Shown one piece after another: positions 1-8,801 of a DNA stretch of 41,940 nt; position 1 is the stretch's first letter, and every line of letters begins with the position of its first letter. Position numbers and translations under genes: made by a program. The notes beneath the pieces are model-generated. The model did no database searches and had not been told where the DNA came from. It worked only from the letters and a program-made list of their open reading frames with translations. Source of the DNA: Candidatus Kuenenia stuttgartensis (GTDB lineage Bacteria; Planctomycetota; Planctomycetia; Planctomycetales; Planctomycetaceae); assembly GCA_945861865.1 (NCBI GenBank), contig CAMAWN010000028.1:1-41940 (forward strand), in the 5' to 3' direction.

Positions 1-116
1 CGGACGTTGAACACGCCTGCGGCATCACCGACCTGCAAACCAGACTTCAGCTCTGCAGCCATCAGGCTCGCCGTTGCGATGAGCAACGCGAGCACAGGGG
101 CGCAGAATCGTCTCAT
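1..116 (-). CDS. N-terminal part of a small exported protein (cut by window edge)
   Basis: Only the first 38 codons are present; the gene runs off the left edge. The ATG at 116 is preceded by AAGGAG at normal spacing (RNA from about 131 to 126). The N-terminus is a clear signal peptide: MRRF, then a hydrophobic stretch ending in MAAEL. The mature start reads KSGLQVGDAAGVFNV. A '-xGxQVGD-' start of this kind recalls exported thioredoxin-fold proteins of planctomycetes, and the upstream neighbour is a peroxiredoxin with the same polarity 85 nt away, so a shared redox operon is plausible. The family assignment is inference from about 15 mature residues. The signal peptide and start are seen directly. 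Confidence 0.7.
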   Translation of the reverse strand, partial: MRRFCAPVLALLIATASLMAAELKSGLQVGDAAGVFNV

Positions 117-201
117 CTGAGCAGTCTCCTTCTTTCGAGAAACAAACAAAACTCCGACCGCACGCACGGCCGGATGGCACTTCATTCAACCAACACGGAC
201 T

Positions 202-741
202 CTACTTCTTCTCGGCCTTCTCGATCTTCAGTTCCACCAACTTTTTGACGATCGCGTCGGCGTGAGCGGCCGCCTTCACCTCTTTGTCGACGAACGCCAC
301 CTTCCCGTCCTTGTCGACGTACACGGTCCAGCGTTTCGGAAAGCCTTTGTCGTCCGCGACCAGGCCGTACTCTTTGGCGGTCTTGCGAGACGGATCGCTC
401 AGCAGCGGGAAGTCGAGATTCAACTCGTCTGCGAACTCTTTGTTGTATTCCGGCGTGTCGCAACTGGCTCCGAAATAGGCCACGTTGAATTCACGCAGGG
501 CTTTGCCGCTCTCACGGAGCGACTTGCATTCGGCCGTTCAGCCACCGGTCTTGGCTTTGGGATACCAAGCCACCACGACCGCTTTCTTGCCTTTGAATTC
601 CGACAGCTTGTACGTCTTGCCGTCGGTCCCCTTCAGCTCCCAATTGGGAGCTTCGTCCCCGACCTTCGGCTCGGCCGCACCGGCGACCATTGTCACCGCC
701 GCCAGGCCGAGGCTCAGGCACACTGTCTGAAACCACTTCAT
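202..741 (-). CDS. Exported peroxiredoxin, probable selenoprotein (UGA at the catalytic position)
   Basis: Read through the TGA at 538-540, this is a 179-residue AhpC/TSA-Bcp-type peroxiredoxin, which would reduce peroxides outside the cytoplasm using a thiol or selenol. A signal peptide covers about residues 1-22 (ending VAGAAE), then a thioredoxin fold with GDEAPNWEL, VVVAWYPKA, the active-site segment TGG-U68-TAEC72, and downstream FGASCDTPEYN and PLLSDPSRKTAKEYG. Residue 68 is the position of the peroxidatic Cys in the 'TPGCT' motif of Bcp proteins; C72 could be the resolving Cys. Both halves are in the same frame and neither is a complete domain alone. The start at 741 has a strong AAGGAG. 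A SECIS-like hairpin follows the UGA. The alternative is a nonsense mutation or sequencing error, but a stop falling exactly on the catalytic residue makes selenocysteine the better explanation. Confidence 0.88.
505..540 (-). promoter_or_regulatory. Candidate bacterial SECIS element with its UGA codon
   Basis: In the minus-strand RNA the UGA (540-538) is followed by 14 nt, then a 7-bp stem GUCGCUC/GAGCGGC (one U-G pair) closing a 5-nt loop CGUGA (516-512). The UGA-to-loop distance is 21 nt and the second loop base is G followed by U. This fits the known bacterial pattern of a hairpin 16-37 nt downstream with an early loop G. The element lies wholly inside the coding sequence, as expected for bacteria. 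The structure is seen by eye and no folding energy was calculated. Confidence 0.7.
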
Positions 742-898
742 CGTTGTGACTCCTTGAAATGCCAGATGCGTTTCGCCCGCCGTTGCGAGCCACCGTCACG
801 ATACCAAGCCCAACCCAAGTTCAGCCAGTCCGGCCGAAAGCCGACGGGAGGCAGGATCGGGCGCGCGGCTCACGGCGGCCGTCCGGAACAACGAGTTA

Positions 899-3800
899 TT
901 ACCGCGGAATCTTGTGGAGTGTGAAAAAACCATACGCCGGGAAGAACGGCTTGTTGGGATCTGCGACGTCACGACACGAGATGTCATAAACGTAGTTTGG
1001 CGTCTTTCGCGAATCGACTTTCAACTTCGCTGTCCGGCCATCGTCGCTCAGTTCGACCGCCAGCACCGGGCAGCGATGCCGATCCGAATCGGGAGTCGCA
1101 TACGCTCCACCCCAGACACGCGTGTAGCCAGAGATCGAATAGTTTTCGCCGTTCGTCGCGCGAGCCCGATCAATCGGCGAAAAGAAGTCGATGTCGAAGC
1201 CGTCGCGAGTCGCTCGAATCTCGCGGATACCGTTGGGACGTTGGCCGTTCCCCTTGAGCTTCACGATGCTGCCGGTGTTCTGCCCGCCGGCCCAGCCGCT
1301 GTCGGCGATGCTGCCGATGTAGATTTCCCCCTTCGGACTGACGCCGCAGCAGAGCGGTCCTTCAAAGTTCGGCACGGTTCGCTGTCGCGGCGCGGCCGGT
1401 TTCCCGCCGCTGACTTCGATGGCATTCGTCGCTCCAAGCGGCGGGCCGGCTTTGTCGATTCCACGAACCAACTCGTCATCGGTCATCGAGAATGGATAGA
1501 CCGCTCCCTGCATCACATCGCCGACACGCTGCGTCGTGAAGCGTATCAGGAACCGCCCGTTGTACTCGCACCCGATGCCGTGCCCTTTCAGATCGGGATA
1601 GCCCTCTTTGCCCGTGAGGAAACACAGCCCATTCACGCTGCGAGTCCAGGGATGCGGAATCTGAATCGCCGCCTTCGTCTCCGGCGCGTCCTTGTCTTCC
1701 TCATGAGTCGCCGGCACCCCGTAATGCGCCCCCTCGACGAGATAGTTGATCTCGTTGAAGCAGTTCTGCACCCCCTGCTGATCCGAGACAAACACTTCGT
1801 CCCGCTCGTTGATCGCGAGGCCAGTCGGATAGCGGAAGGAGTGGCCGACGGGACTGATTGAGGTCTTGAAAAACGGACTGACCATCAACACTTTGCCGCG
1901 CCAGATCGCTTTGTTGGCAGGACGATTTTTGTCGGTGTAGTCGCTCGCAAGTCCCACAAAAAGTTGGCGTCGTGACGGCTCGAAGACGGGACTGGTCGTC
2001 CATTCGTGATAGTCGTCGGTGAATCCCCAGCCGCTCGCAAGCACCATCCGATGGTCGGCTCGCCCATCACCGTCCCGGTCGCGGAGCGAAACCAATTCGG
2101 GCTTGTGTGCGACGATCCATTGCAATGGGTAATTCGGACCACCTCCCGCGCCGACCAGTCCGTAGGGTGCGGTCAGACCCTCTTCGACCAAATGCAAACG
2201 ATCTTCGATTCCATCGGCATCAGCATCGGTCAGAGTGAAGACATGACCTTTGAGCGATGTCATCGCCATTTGGTCGAATTGCCACGCGAATCCGGTTGGC
2301 ATGATCGAGCTGTCGATCGGCAACTGGGTTCCTTCGAATCCGGGAACGCTGACGACATTCAACTTAGCGGCAACGGTGAGCGGGCGGGCGGGGGTCGCCA
2401 GCAGCGTTCGTTCGAGTGCCACTGAGTATCGAATCGTGAGGCGTTCGAGGGCGAACTTGGGTGACAGTGTTTCTTGTTCCAAGCGTAGCGGGCCGTGAGT
2501 GATCGTCGCATTGCCGATGCTCGGACTTCCCACTTGATCGTCGATCCAAATCTCGAATTCCTCTGCCGCCTGACGCGACGGCCAAATCAACTGCATCTGC
2601 CGCTCAATCCCCGAACGTTGTTGCCCCTCGATTGATTCCGAGAGACTTTGAAACTGGTCCCAAACGGTGATGGTCAGCGGAGTCCCATCGGCTCCCTTCC
2701 CGTCACTGCCGGGGAAGTGCAAGACATAGTTCAGCTTCAAAACTTTGTCCTGCGATTCATACAGCACCAGCTTCTGCAATTCACCATAAACCTTGGGTGA
2801 GGGTGAAGTGCGGTCGCGACGTCGGAGTTGGACTTGGGTTGAAGTGAGTTGGCTGACCACATTTACGCCAGCCATTTCCCAGACCCAACGCTTGCCGACC
2901 GTTTGTTGGCGTGCGAAGTCGCCGAAAGTCCATTGGCGGATCGAGGCGGTGTCGAGGTCGAACAAGAACGAGTGGCCGTTGTCGAAGCCAACCGCGAACG
3001 AACGCGGCACATTGCCGCCGCCGAGTTCCTTCGGCAGCGAAAACACATCGCGGACGATGCGTGGCTGCTCGCCGGGGTTGACCACCCAAAGTTGTTCGAC
3101 GTTGGCGGGGTTCGTCGGCGGTTGGAAGTTCGGGTCGTTGAGCGCTTGCCACAGCGCGGCGTGTTGCTTTGCGAGATCGCCGTCGAGCACTCCTGCGACC
3201 GGGCGGTTGTATTGCGGCATCTCGACGCCGGGGATGACTCGCAGCGGTGAGGCGATCCAGCGGAAAAAGAACTCCGGCCGGAGGTGTTTGCCGAGCATCT
3301 TCAAATCCGACCCGCGAGCGCCGAGCGCGACTTGCTTCGGCTCGTAGTCGCCGATCTTGTGACACGCGATGCAGCTCCAGCCGCGAACGCCGGTGAGCGC
3401 TTGGCCGGCAAGGTGCGTTTGACGAGTTTCGTCTGCTTTTTTCCTCGCCGCCTCGCCGTCTCGCCGCCTCTCCTCGCGAAGCGGAATTCGATCATGCTCC
3501 ACAAAGTACTGCGTCAGCATCGCCAACTCGTCCGGCGAGTGCTTGAACTTCGGCATCCGCACTTTGAGCCACGGCATTCGGATCGGCTGGCGTTCGCCGC
3601 GTACGGCGATGCCTAAGGCTTCGTCGAGCAGTTTGTCGCCGACGGCATTCAGCGACGGCGGGACGAGCGACGGAGCTTGGCCGTTCAAGTTCTTGTCGAG
3701 CTTCGCGACTTGGGCCGCCATCTTGCCGAAGCCGCCGAGGCCGTGGCGCGAGTGACACGCCAAGCAACCTTTGTGTTCGAGCAATCGCTGGCCGCGCGCG

Positions 3801-5248
3801 AACGAACTGAGCGGCGATACCTTCACGTTCCAGCGCGAGGTGAGATACGCCTTGATCGCTTCGCGATTCAGGTTCGTTCCGAAATACGGGCGAGGGCGTT
3901 CGACAAAGTCACGCTCGGCGAGACAGCTCTTCGACCAATCGGCCACCGGCTGTGACAAGTCGGACGCCGGCTTCTTGAAGCGCACAGTCTTGTCATCGGC
4001 GAAGCGATGACAGGCGGCGCAGCGACGCTCGACAACGACTTTGCGACCACGTTCGACCCACGCTTTGTAGTGCGTCTGGTCTTTGTTCGACTTGAAGTTG
4101 TTCATGGTCTTCCAATGAGCCGTGAGTGCCGCTGGCGTCAGCGGCGGCGGGTCTTTGGTGTCGGGCTCCGACCTGAGATTCCACAACGCGAGCGCCAGTT
4201 GATTTCGCTCCGCGTCTGACAAATTGAAGACCGGCATCCGGTGCTCGGCGTTCAATCGCTCCGGCTTCGCGAGCCACGTCACGAGCCATGGCAACGTCCG
4301 TCGCTCGCCAACATCGCTAAGGTTCGGCCCCGCCAACGGCGACGGACTGCTGCCACCCAACTCGCCGACTCGATGACACGCGAGACAGCCGGTCGAACGG
4401 AGCAAGACTTCCCCCTTGCGCCGTTCGGTTTCGAGATCGGCCTCTTTCACCGACTTTGGCTTATCAAGCTCCACCGGCTGCGATTGGTCGAACAGAAACG
4501 CCACGACCGCGTCATGTGACGGATCGTGCAGCCCGAACCTCGCGAACGATCGGTCTGAGTCCAACGGGCCCAGCCCAAAATGATTCGTCACGAGATCATC
4601 GGGAAAGCTGGCCGTCGCGAAGTGTTTCAGCGACGGCCCCGGCGGCGGTGCATCGGCTCCTTCGCGTTGATGGCAGCGTCCGCAGCGGAACGCTTCAAAT
4701 TGCTTGCGGCCGAGTTCGATGAGGGCGAGGTCGTCGCGCGGCTGGTCGTGAAACAACAACTCTGGCGGCAGCGGTTCGAGGCTGAAGGCATCGGACGACC
4801 AGAAGAGTTTCAGTTGCGCGGCCGGTTCCGTTTTGCGGAACGTCACGACGAGCGGCCGCTCGCCGAAGCCCGGCGAAAACTCGTCGCCGCTGATCCACTG
4901 CGGCTGTTTCGCTGAGCCATGCAGCACGCGCCGGCCATCGAGTTCGACCGTGACATCCCCTTGCACGAAGGCGTGCAGCCGATGCTGGGCCTCCTGCCGC
5001 ACGAGCAAAAACCCGCGCCACGTCGCCTCAAACCGCTCGGCCGAAAGCCGCGCATCCGGAGCCGCCTCGTCCCAAGCAAACGCCACGTCCGGGTCGATCC
5101 GCGTGACCGCCCGCGCGCCCACGCGATATTCGGCGACCAGTCCCGGCCGGAATTCTTCGTCGTCATCGTCCGGCGGGGCGGCGAACAACAGGCTCGTGAG
5201 AAACTGCGGAACGAGGAGAGCCGACAGCAACCATCGAGCAGTGGTCAT
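899..5248 (-). CDS. Large exported PA14 / pentahaem cytochrome c / propeller protein
   Basis: A 1449-residue protein with a signal peptide (residues about 1-24), a PA14-like beta domain (about 33-165) and five CxxCH haem c motifs at about C189, C288, C410, C495 and C626. The C-terminal half resembles the propeller of planctomycete glucose/sorbosone-dehydrogenase-like proteins (segments with ADADGIED, RDGDGRADH, YPTGLAINERDEVFVSDQQG). Such multidomain proteins are typical of Planctomycetes and are presumed periplasmic electron-transfer enzymes acting on carbohydrate; the substrate cannot be read from sequence. A start at 5248 is chosen because it begins a good signal peptide, has GGAG upstream and avoids overlap with purQ, which ends 16 nt before; a longer frame to 5317 exists. 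Residues about 590-607 (REERRRDGEAARKK) are a low-complexity insert from a GCGGCGAG-rich repeat at about 3430-3480. Confidence 0.9.
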   Translation of the reverse strand: MTTARWLLSALLVPQFLTSLLFAAPPDDDDEEFRPGLVAEYRVGARAVTRIDPDVAFAWDEAAPDARLSAERFEATWRGFLLVRQEAQHRLHAFVQGDVTVELDGRRVLHGSAKQPQWISGDEFSPGFGERPLVVTFRKTEPAAQLKLFWSSDAFSLEPLPPELLFHDQPRDDLALIELGRKQFEAFRCGRCHQREGADAPPPGPSLKHFATASFPDDLVTNHFGLGPLDSDRSFARFGLHDPSHDAVVAFLFDQSQPVELDKPKSVKEADLETERRKGEVLLRSTGCLACHRVGELGGSSPSPLAGPNLSDVGERRTLPWLVTWLAKPERLNAEHRMPVFNLSDAERNQLALALWNLRSEPDTKDPPPLTPAALTAHWKTMNNFKSNKDQTHYKAWVERGRKVVVERRCAACHRFADDKTVRFKKPASDLSQPVADWSKSCLAERDFVERPRPYFGTNLNREAIKAYLTSRWNVKVSPLSSFARGQRLLEHKGCLACHSRHGLGGFGKMAAQVAKLDKNLNGQAPSLVPPSLNAVGDKLLDEALGIAVRGERQPIRMPWLKVRMPKFKHSPDELAMLTQYFVEHDRIPLREERRRDGEAARKKADETRQTHLAGQALTGVRGWSCIACHKIGDYEPKQVALGARGSDLKMLGKHLRPEFFFRWIASPLRVIPGVEMPQYNRPVAGVLDGDLAKQHAALWQALNDPNFQPPTNPANVEQLWVVNPGEQPRIVRDVFSLPKELGGGNVPRSFAVGFDNGHSFLFDLDTASIRQWTFGDFARQQTVGKRWVWEMAGVNVVSQLTSTQVQLRRRDRTSPSPKVYGELQKLVLYESQDKVLKLNYVLHFPGSDGKGADGTPLTITVWDQFQSLSESIEGQQRSGIERQMQLIWPSRQAAEEFEIWIDDQVGSPSIGNATITHGPLRLEQETLSPKFALERLTIRYSVALERTLLATPARPLTVAAKLNVVSVPGFEGTQLPIDSSIMPTGFAWQFDQMAMTSLKGHVFTLTDADADGIEDRLHLVEEGLTAPYGLVGAGGGPNYPLQWIVAHKPELVSLRDRDGDGRADHRMVLASGWGFTDDYHEWTTSPVFEPSRRQLFVGLASDYTDKNRPANKAIWRGKVLMVSPFFKTSISPVGHSFRYPTGLAINERDEVFVSDQQGVQNCFNEINYLVEGAHYGVPATHEEDKDAPETKAAIQIPHPWTRSVNGLCFLTGKEGYPDLKGHGIGCEYNGRFLIRFTTQRVGDVMQGAVYPFSMTDDELVRGIDKAGPPLGATNAIEVSGGKPAAPRQRTVPNFEGPLCCGVSPKGEIYIGSIADSGWAGGQNTGSIVKLKGNGQRPNGIREIRATRDGFDIDFFSPIDRARATNGENYSISGYTRVWGGAYATPDSDRHRCPVLAVELSDDGRTAKLKVDSRKTPNYVYDISCRDVADPNKPFFPAYGFFTLHKIPR

Positions 5249-5264
5249 GACCGCACTCCAGGGT

Positions 5265-6140
5265 CTACCCAAAGTATTCGACGGCGTTGCGGAAGAGACG
5301 CATGCCGGCCCCTTCACCGCGCAGGCCGAGGCGGGTCCAGTGTGGATGTTGCGTGGCGAACAGAAAGCGTTCGGGGTGCGGCATCAGGCCGAGCACTCGG
5401 CCGCTGGGATCGCTCAGCCCCGCGAGATTCGCCATCGAACCGTTCGGATTGATTGGGTACGGCAGCAGTTCGGTCTCCCCACTAGCACGACGCGCCAGCG
5501 AGTGGTTGCCCTCGCCGTTACCGCCCGACCCCTCGCTGGCGCGTCGGGCTGGTGTCCCCGGATGCTCAACGTACGTCAGCGCGCATTGGCCGTTCTGTTG
5601 CCAGCGGTCGAGCGTGGCGGGATCGCGGACGACCAGCTTGCCTTCGCCGTGCGCGATCGGGACGTCGAGTTCGTCGATGCCTCGCAGAAAGACGTTCTTC
5701 GTGCTGCCAACTTTCAGACGCACCCACAGCGCGGTGTATTTGCCGTTGTCGTTCCAGGTGAGCGTCGCGTCGGCGGGCACGTCAGGCTGCGGCGGCCAAG
5801 TCGTCGCTCCGCCGGGCAGGATGCCGGCCTTCAGCAGCACTTGGAATCCGTTGCAGATGCCGAGCATCAACGTGTCGCGTTGCAAGAACTCGCCGAGCGT
5901 CTCGGCCAGATGGCTGCGGAGGTGGCTGGCGAAGATGACTCCGGAGCCGATGTCGTCACCGTAGCTGAACCCACCGGGAACGCACAGCATTTGATAGTCG
6001 GCCAGCGACTTCGGGTTCTCCAGCAGTTGGAACAGATGCACGCGGTCGGCGGTCGCACCGCAGGTCTCGAAGGCGTAGGCCGTCTCGACGTCGCAGTTCG
6101 TTCCCGGGGCACGCAGCACACACACGCGAGGAGCAACCAT
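5265..6140 (-). CDS. purQ: Phosphoribosylformylglycinamidine synthase, glutaminase subunit PurQ
   Basis: PurQ is the class I glutamine amidotransferase that supplies ammonia for the FGAR to FGAM step of purine synthesis. It is recognised by RAPGTNCD near the N-terminus, PGGFSYGDDIGSG, the nucleophile loop MLGICNGFQ (Cys about residue 96) and the C-terminal MPHPERF with the catalytic His/Glu. A start at ATG 6140 is preferred (GGTGA about 8 nt upstream); a GTG four codons earlier at 6152 is possible. At 291 residues it is longer than the roughly 230-residue Bacillus type. Part of the excess is about 26 residues (196-221, PARRASEG...SLARRAS) encoded by a palindromic repeat inserted in frame. It lies between recA and the PA14-cytochrome gene on the same strand; no other pur gene is nearby. 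Confidence 0.95.
   Translation of the reverse strand: MVAPRVCVLRAPGTNCDVETAYAFETCGATADRVHLFQLLENPKSLADYQMLCVPGGFSYGDDIGSGVIFASHLRSHLAETLGEFLQRDTLMLGICNGFQVLLKAGILPGGATTWPPQPDVPADATLTWNDNGKYTALWVRLKVGSTKNVFLRGIDELDVPIAHGEGKLVVRDPATLDRWQQNGQCALTYVEHPGTPARRASEGSGGNGEGNHSLARRASGETELLPYPINPNGSMANLAGLSDPSGRVLGLMPHPERFLFATQHPHWTRLGLRGEGAGMRLFRNAVEYFG
5480..5554. repeat. Palindromic repeat (family A) translated inside purQ
   Basis: Imperfect inverted repeat: a left arm at about 5480-5506 and right arm at about 5528-5554 pair over roughly 27 bp with about four mismatches; the shared core is CGCGCCAGCGAG. A second copy lies at 32742-32809 inside the BatA-like gene. It encodes PARRASEG and SLARRAS in the purQ frame with no stop. 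Two copies in unrelated genes show that it is a dispersed element rather than part of PurQ. Confidence 0.85.
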
Positions 6141-6219
6141 GAGGCGATTCACCGTTGAACGAATCGTACGTCAGCCTTCTGAGGCGGACTGATTTGGGAA
6201 CAAGCTTTCTTCGACGTTC

Positions 6220-6242
6220 GGATCAGCCGTCAAAGGCTGACC
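6220..6242 (-). terminator. Hairpin 4 nt after recA stop
   Basis: Just downstream of recA the RNA can form GGTCAGCC/GGCTGA(T)CC around a TTTGAC loop, with one bulge. No T-tract follows, so this may be a weak or factor-assisted terminator, a stabilising hairpin, or a short member of the genome's palindromic repeats. The rest of the 106-nt recA-purQ gap shows a second poor hairpin near 6173-6192. Confidence 0.4.
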
Positions 6243-6246
6243 GACT

Positions 6247-7311
<1,065 letters not shown>

Positions 7312-7349
7312 CGTCAGCTCCTTCGGAAAACGCATTTCAAGGGGCTGAG

Positions 7350-7377
7350 AGAATAGCGGTTTGCACCTTCAAAACAA
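7350..7377 (-). promoter_or_regulatory. Possible sigma-70-type promoter for recA
   Basis: On the minus strand TTGTTT (7377-7372) and TATTCT (7355-7350) are separated by 16 nt, about 40 nt upstream of the recA start. Match to consensus is moderate and planctomycete promoters are poorly defined, so this is only a candidate. Confidence 0.25.
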
Positions 7378-7547
7378 TGCCCGTGCAGAGGCTCGCAGCG
7401 GTGTCAGGTTTCGCGAACATTGATAAATTTCCGGAGTTGCTGAGGTCTTCCACGGAACACCGGTGGAATGCTTCACCGTCGGGTGGCCTCGGCCGTTGGT
7501 CCAGGTGCCGACTTCTCGTACGCCGCCCCTCACTCCCGGAGTTTGTC

Positions 7548-8774
7548 ATGATTCGATTCCCGTTGTGGCTCGGAATGTTCAGCCTGTTCGCCGTCTGCGG
7601 GTCGGGTTGCGAACGGAAGCCCGCGTCACCGCCGGCTCAACCGCCCACCGAGATCTCCGTTCCCATTCCCGCATCCAATTCTTCCAGCAAAGAAGCCGAC
7701 ATGAACAAGACCGCCGCTGTGACTCGTGAAAAACTCAACGCCGAAGTCGACGGCAAGTCGCTCGAACAATTCGTGCTCACGAACAAGAACGGCTTGCGAG
7801 CCGTCGTGCTCAACTGGGGCGGCACGCTCGCATCGGTCGAGACGCCGGATCGAACTGGCAAGCTCGACAACATCGTCTGCGGCTTCTCGCCCGACAACGC
7901 GAAGTTCCTGACGAACCCGCCGTACTTCGGAGTCACCTGCGGCCGCTACGGCAACCGGATCGCCAAAGGAAAATTCACACTCGACGGGACCGAGTACACG
8001 CTCGCGACGAACAACGGCGCGAACCATCTGCACGGCGGCAAGAAGGCGTTCGACAAATACATCTGGGACGCCGAGCCGGTTCAAGGCGAAGGTTGGGCCG
8101 GTGTGAAGCTGACGCTCGTCAGTCCCGACGGCGACGAAGGTTTTCCCGGCACATTGACCTCGGTCGTGACCTACAAGCTGACCGACAAAAACGAACTCCG
8201 CATCGAGTACTCCGCGACGACCGACAAAGCCACGCCGCTGAATCTCACGAACCACGGCTACTGGAATCTCAAAGGTGCGAGACCAGAAAACGGCACGGTG
8301 CTCGATCACGTCATGCACCTGAACTGCGACAGTTACATCGCCGTCGATGACGAATCGATCCCGACCGGCAAACTGACCGCCGTTAAAGACGACAGCCCGA
8401 TGGACTTCATGAAAGCCAAGCCGATCGGCCAAGACTTCGGCAAGCTGACGAACGACCCGCAAGGCTACGACCACTGCTGGGTCATCAACGGCGGCGGCGA
8501 CTCGACCAAAGCTCCGGTGCTCGCCGCCGAGGTCCGCGAACCTTCGACCGGCCGCGTGATGCGAGTCCTCACCACCGAGCCCGGCGTGCAGTTCTACACC
8601 GGCAACTATCTGCCCGGCACGCCCGACGTGAACGGCTTCGCCAAGCACGGCGGCTTCTGCCTGGAAACCCAAAAGTTCCCGGACTCCCCCAACCAACCGT
8701 CGTTCCCCTCCTGTATCCTCAAGCCCGGCGAAACCTATCGCCAGGTGACCGTGCATGAGTTCGCGGTGGAGTGA
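7548..8774 (+). CDS. Lipoprotein aldose 1-epimerase (galactose mutarotase)
   Basis: A 408-residue protein interconverting alpha and beta anomers of aldoses. The N-terminus is a lipoprotein signal (MIRFPLWLGMFSLFAV, lipobox-like CGSGC), then a Pro/Ser-rich linker to about residue 60, so it should be envelope-anchored rather than cytoplasmic. The catalytic domain shows GRYGNRIAKGKF, NHLHGGKKAFDK (catalytic His), NLTNHGYWNL (second His) and LETQKFPDSPNQ (catalytic Glu), all GalM landmarks. The start at 7548 gives the lipoprotein signal; the frame is open further upstream to 7206 but overlaps recA antisense. A second ATG at the end of the linker (MNKTAAV) could yield a cytoplasmic form. It is followed 27 nt later by a DUF1549/DUF1553 gene. 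Confidence 0.94.
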   Translation: MIRFPLWLGMFSLFAVCGSGCERKPASPPAQPPTEISVPIPASNSSSKEADMNKTAAVTREKLNAEVDGKSLEQFVLTNKNGLRAVVLNWGGTLASVETPDRTGKLDNIVCGFSPDNAKFLTNPPYFGVTCGRYGNRIAKGKFTLDGTEYTLATNNGANHLHGGKKAFDKYIWDAEPVQGEGWAGVKLTLVSPDGDEGFPGTLTSVVTYKLTDKNELRIEYSATTDKATPLNLTNHGYWNLKGARPENGTVLDHVMHLNCDSYIAVDDESIPTGKLTAVKDDSPMDFMKAKPIGQDFGKLTNDPQGYDHCWVINGGGDSTKAPVLAAEVREPSTGRVMRVLTTEPGVQFYTGNYLPGTPDVNGFAKHGGFCLETQKFPDSPNQPSFPSCILKPGETYRQVTVHEFAVE

Positions 8775-8801
8775 GACAGTCTTGAACTGCGGGAGTGAGT
8801 G

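Noticed and set aside
6221-6242. LexA/SOS box near recA
   Set aside because: The palindrome lies downstream of recA, not in its promoter, and does not match a known LexA site.
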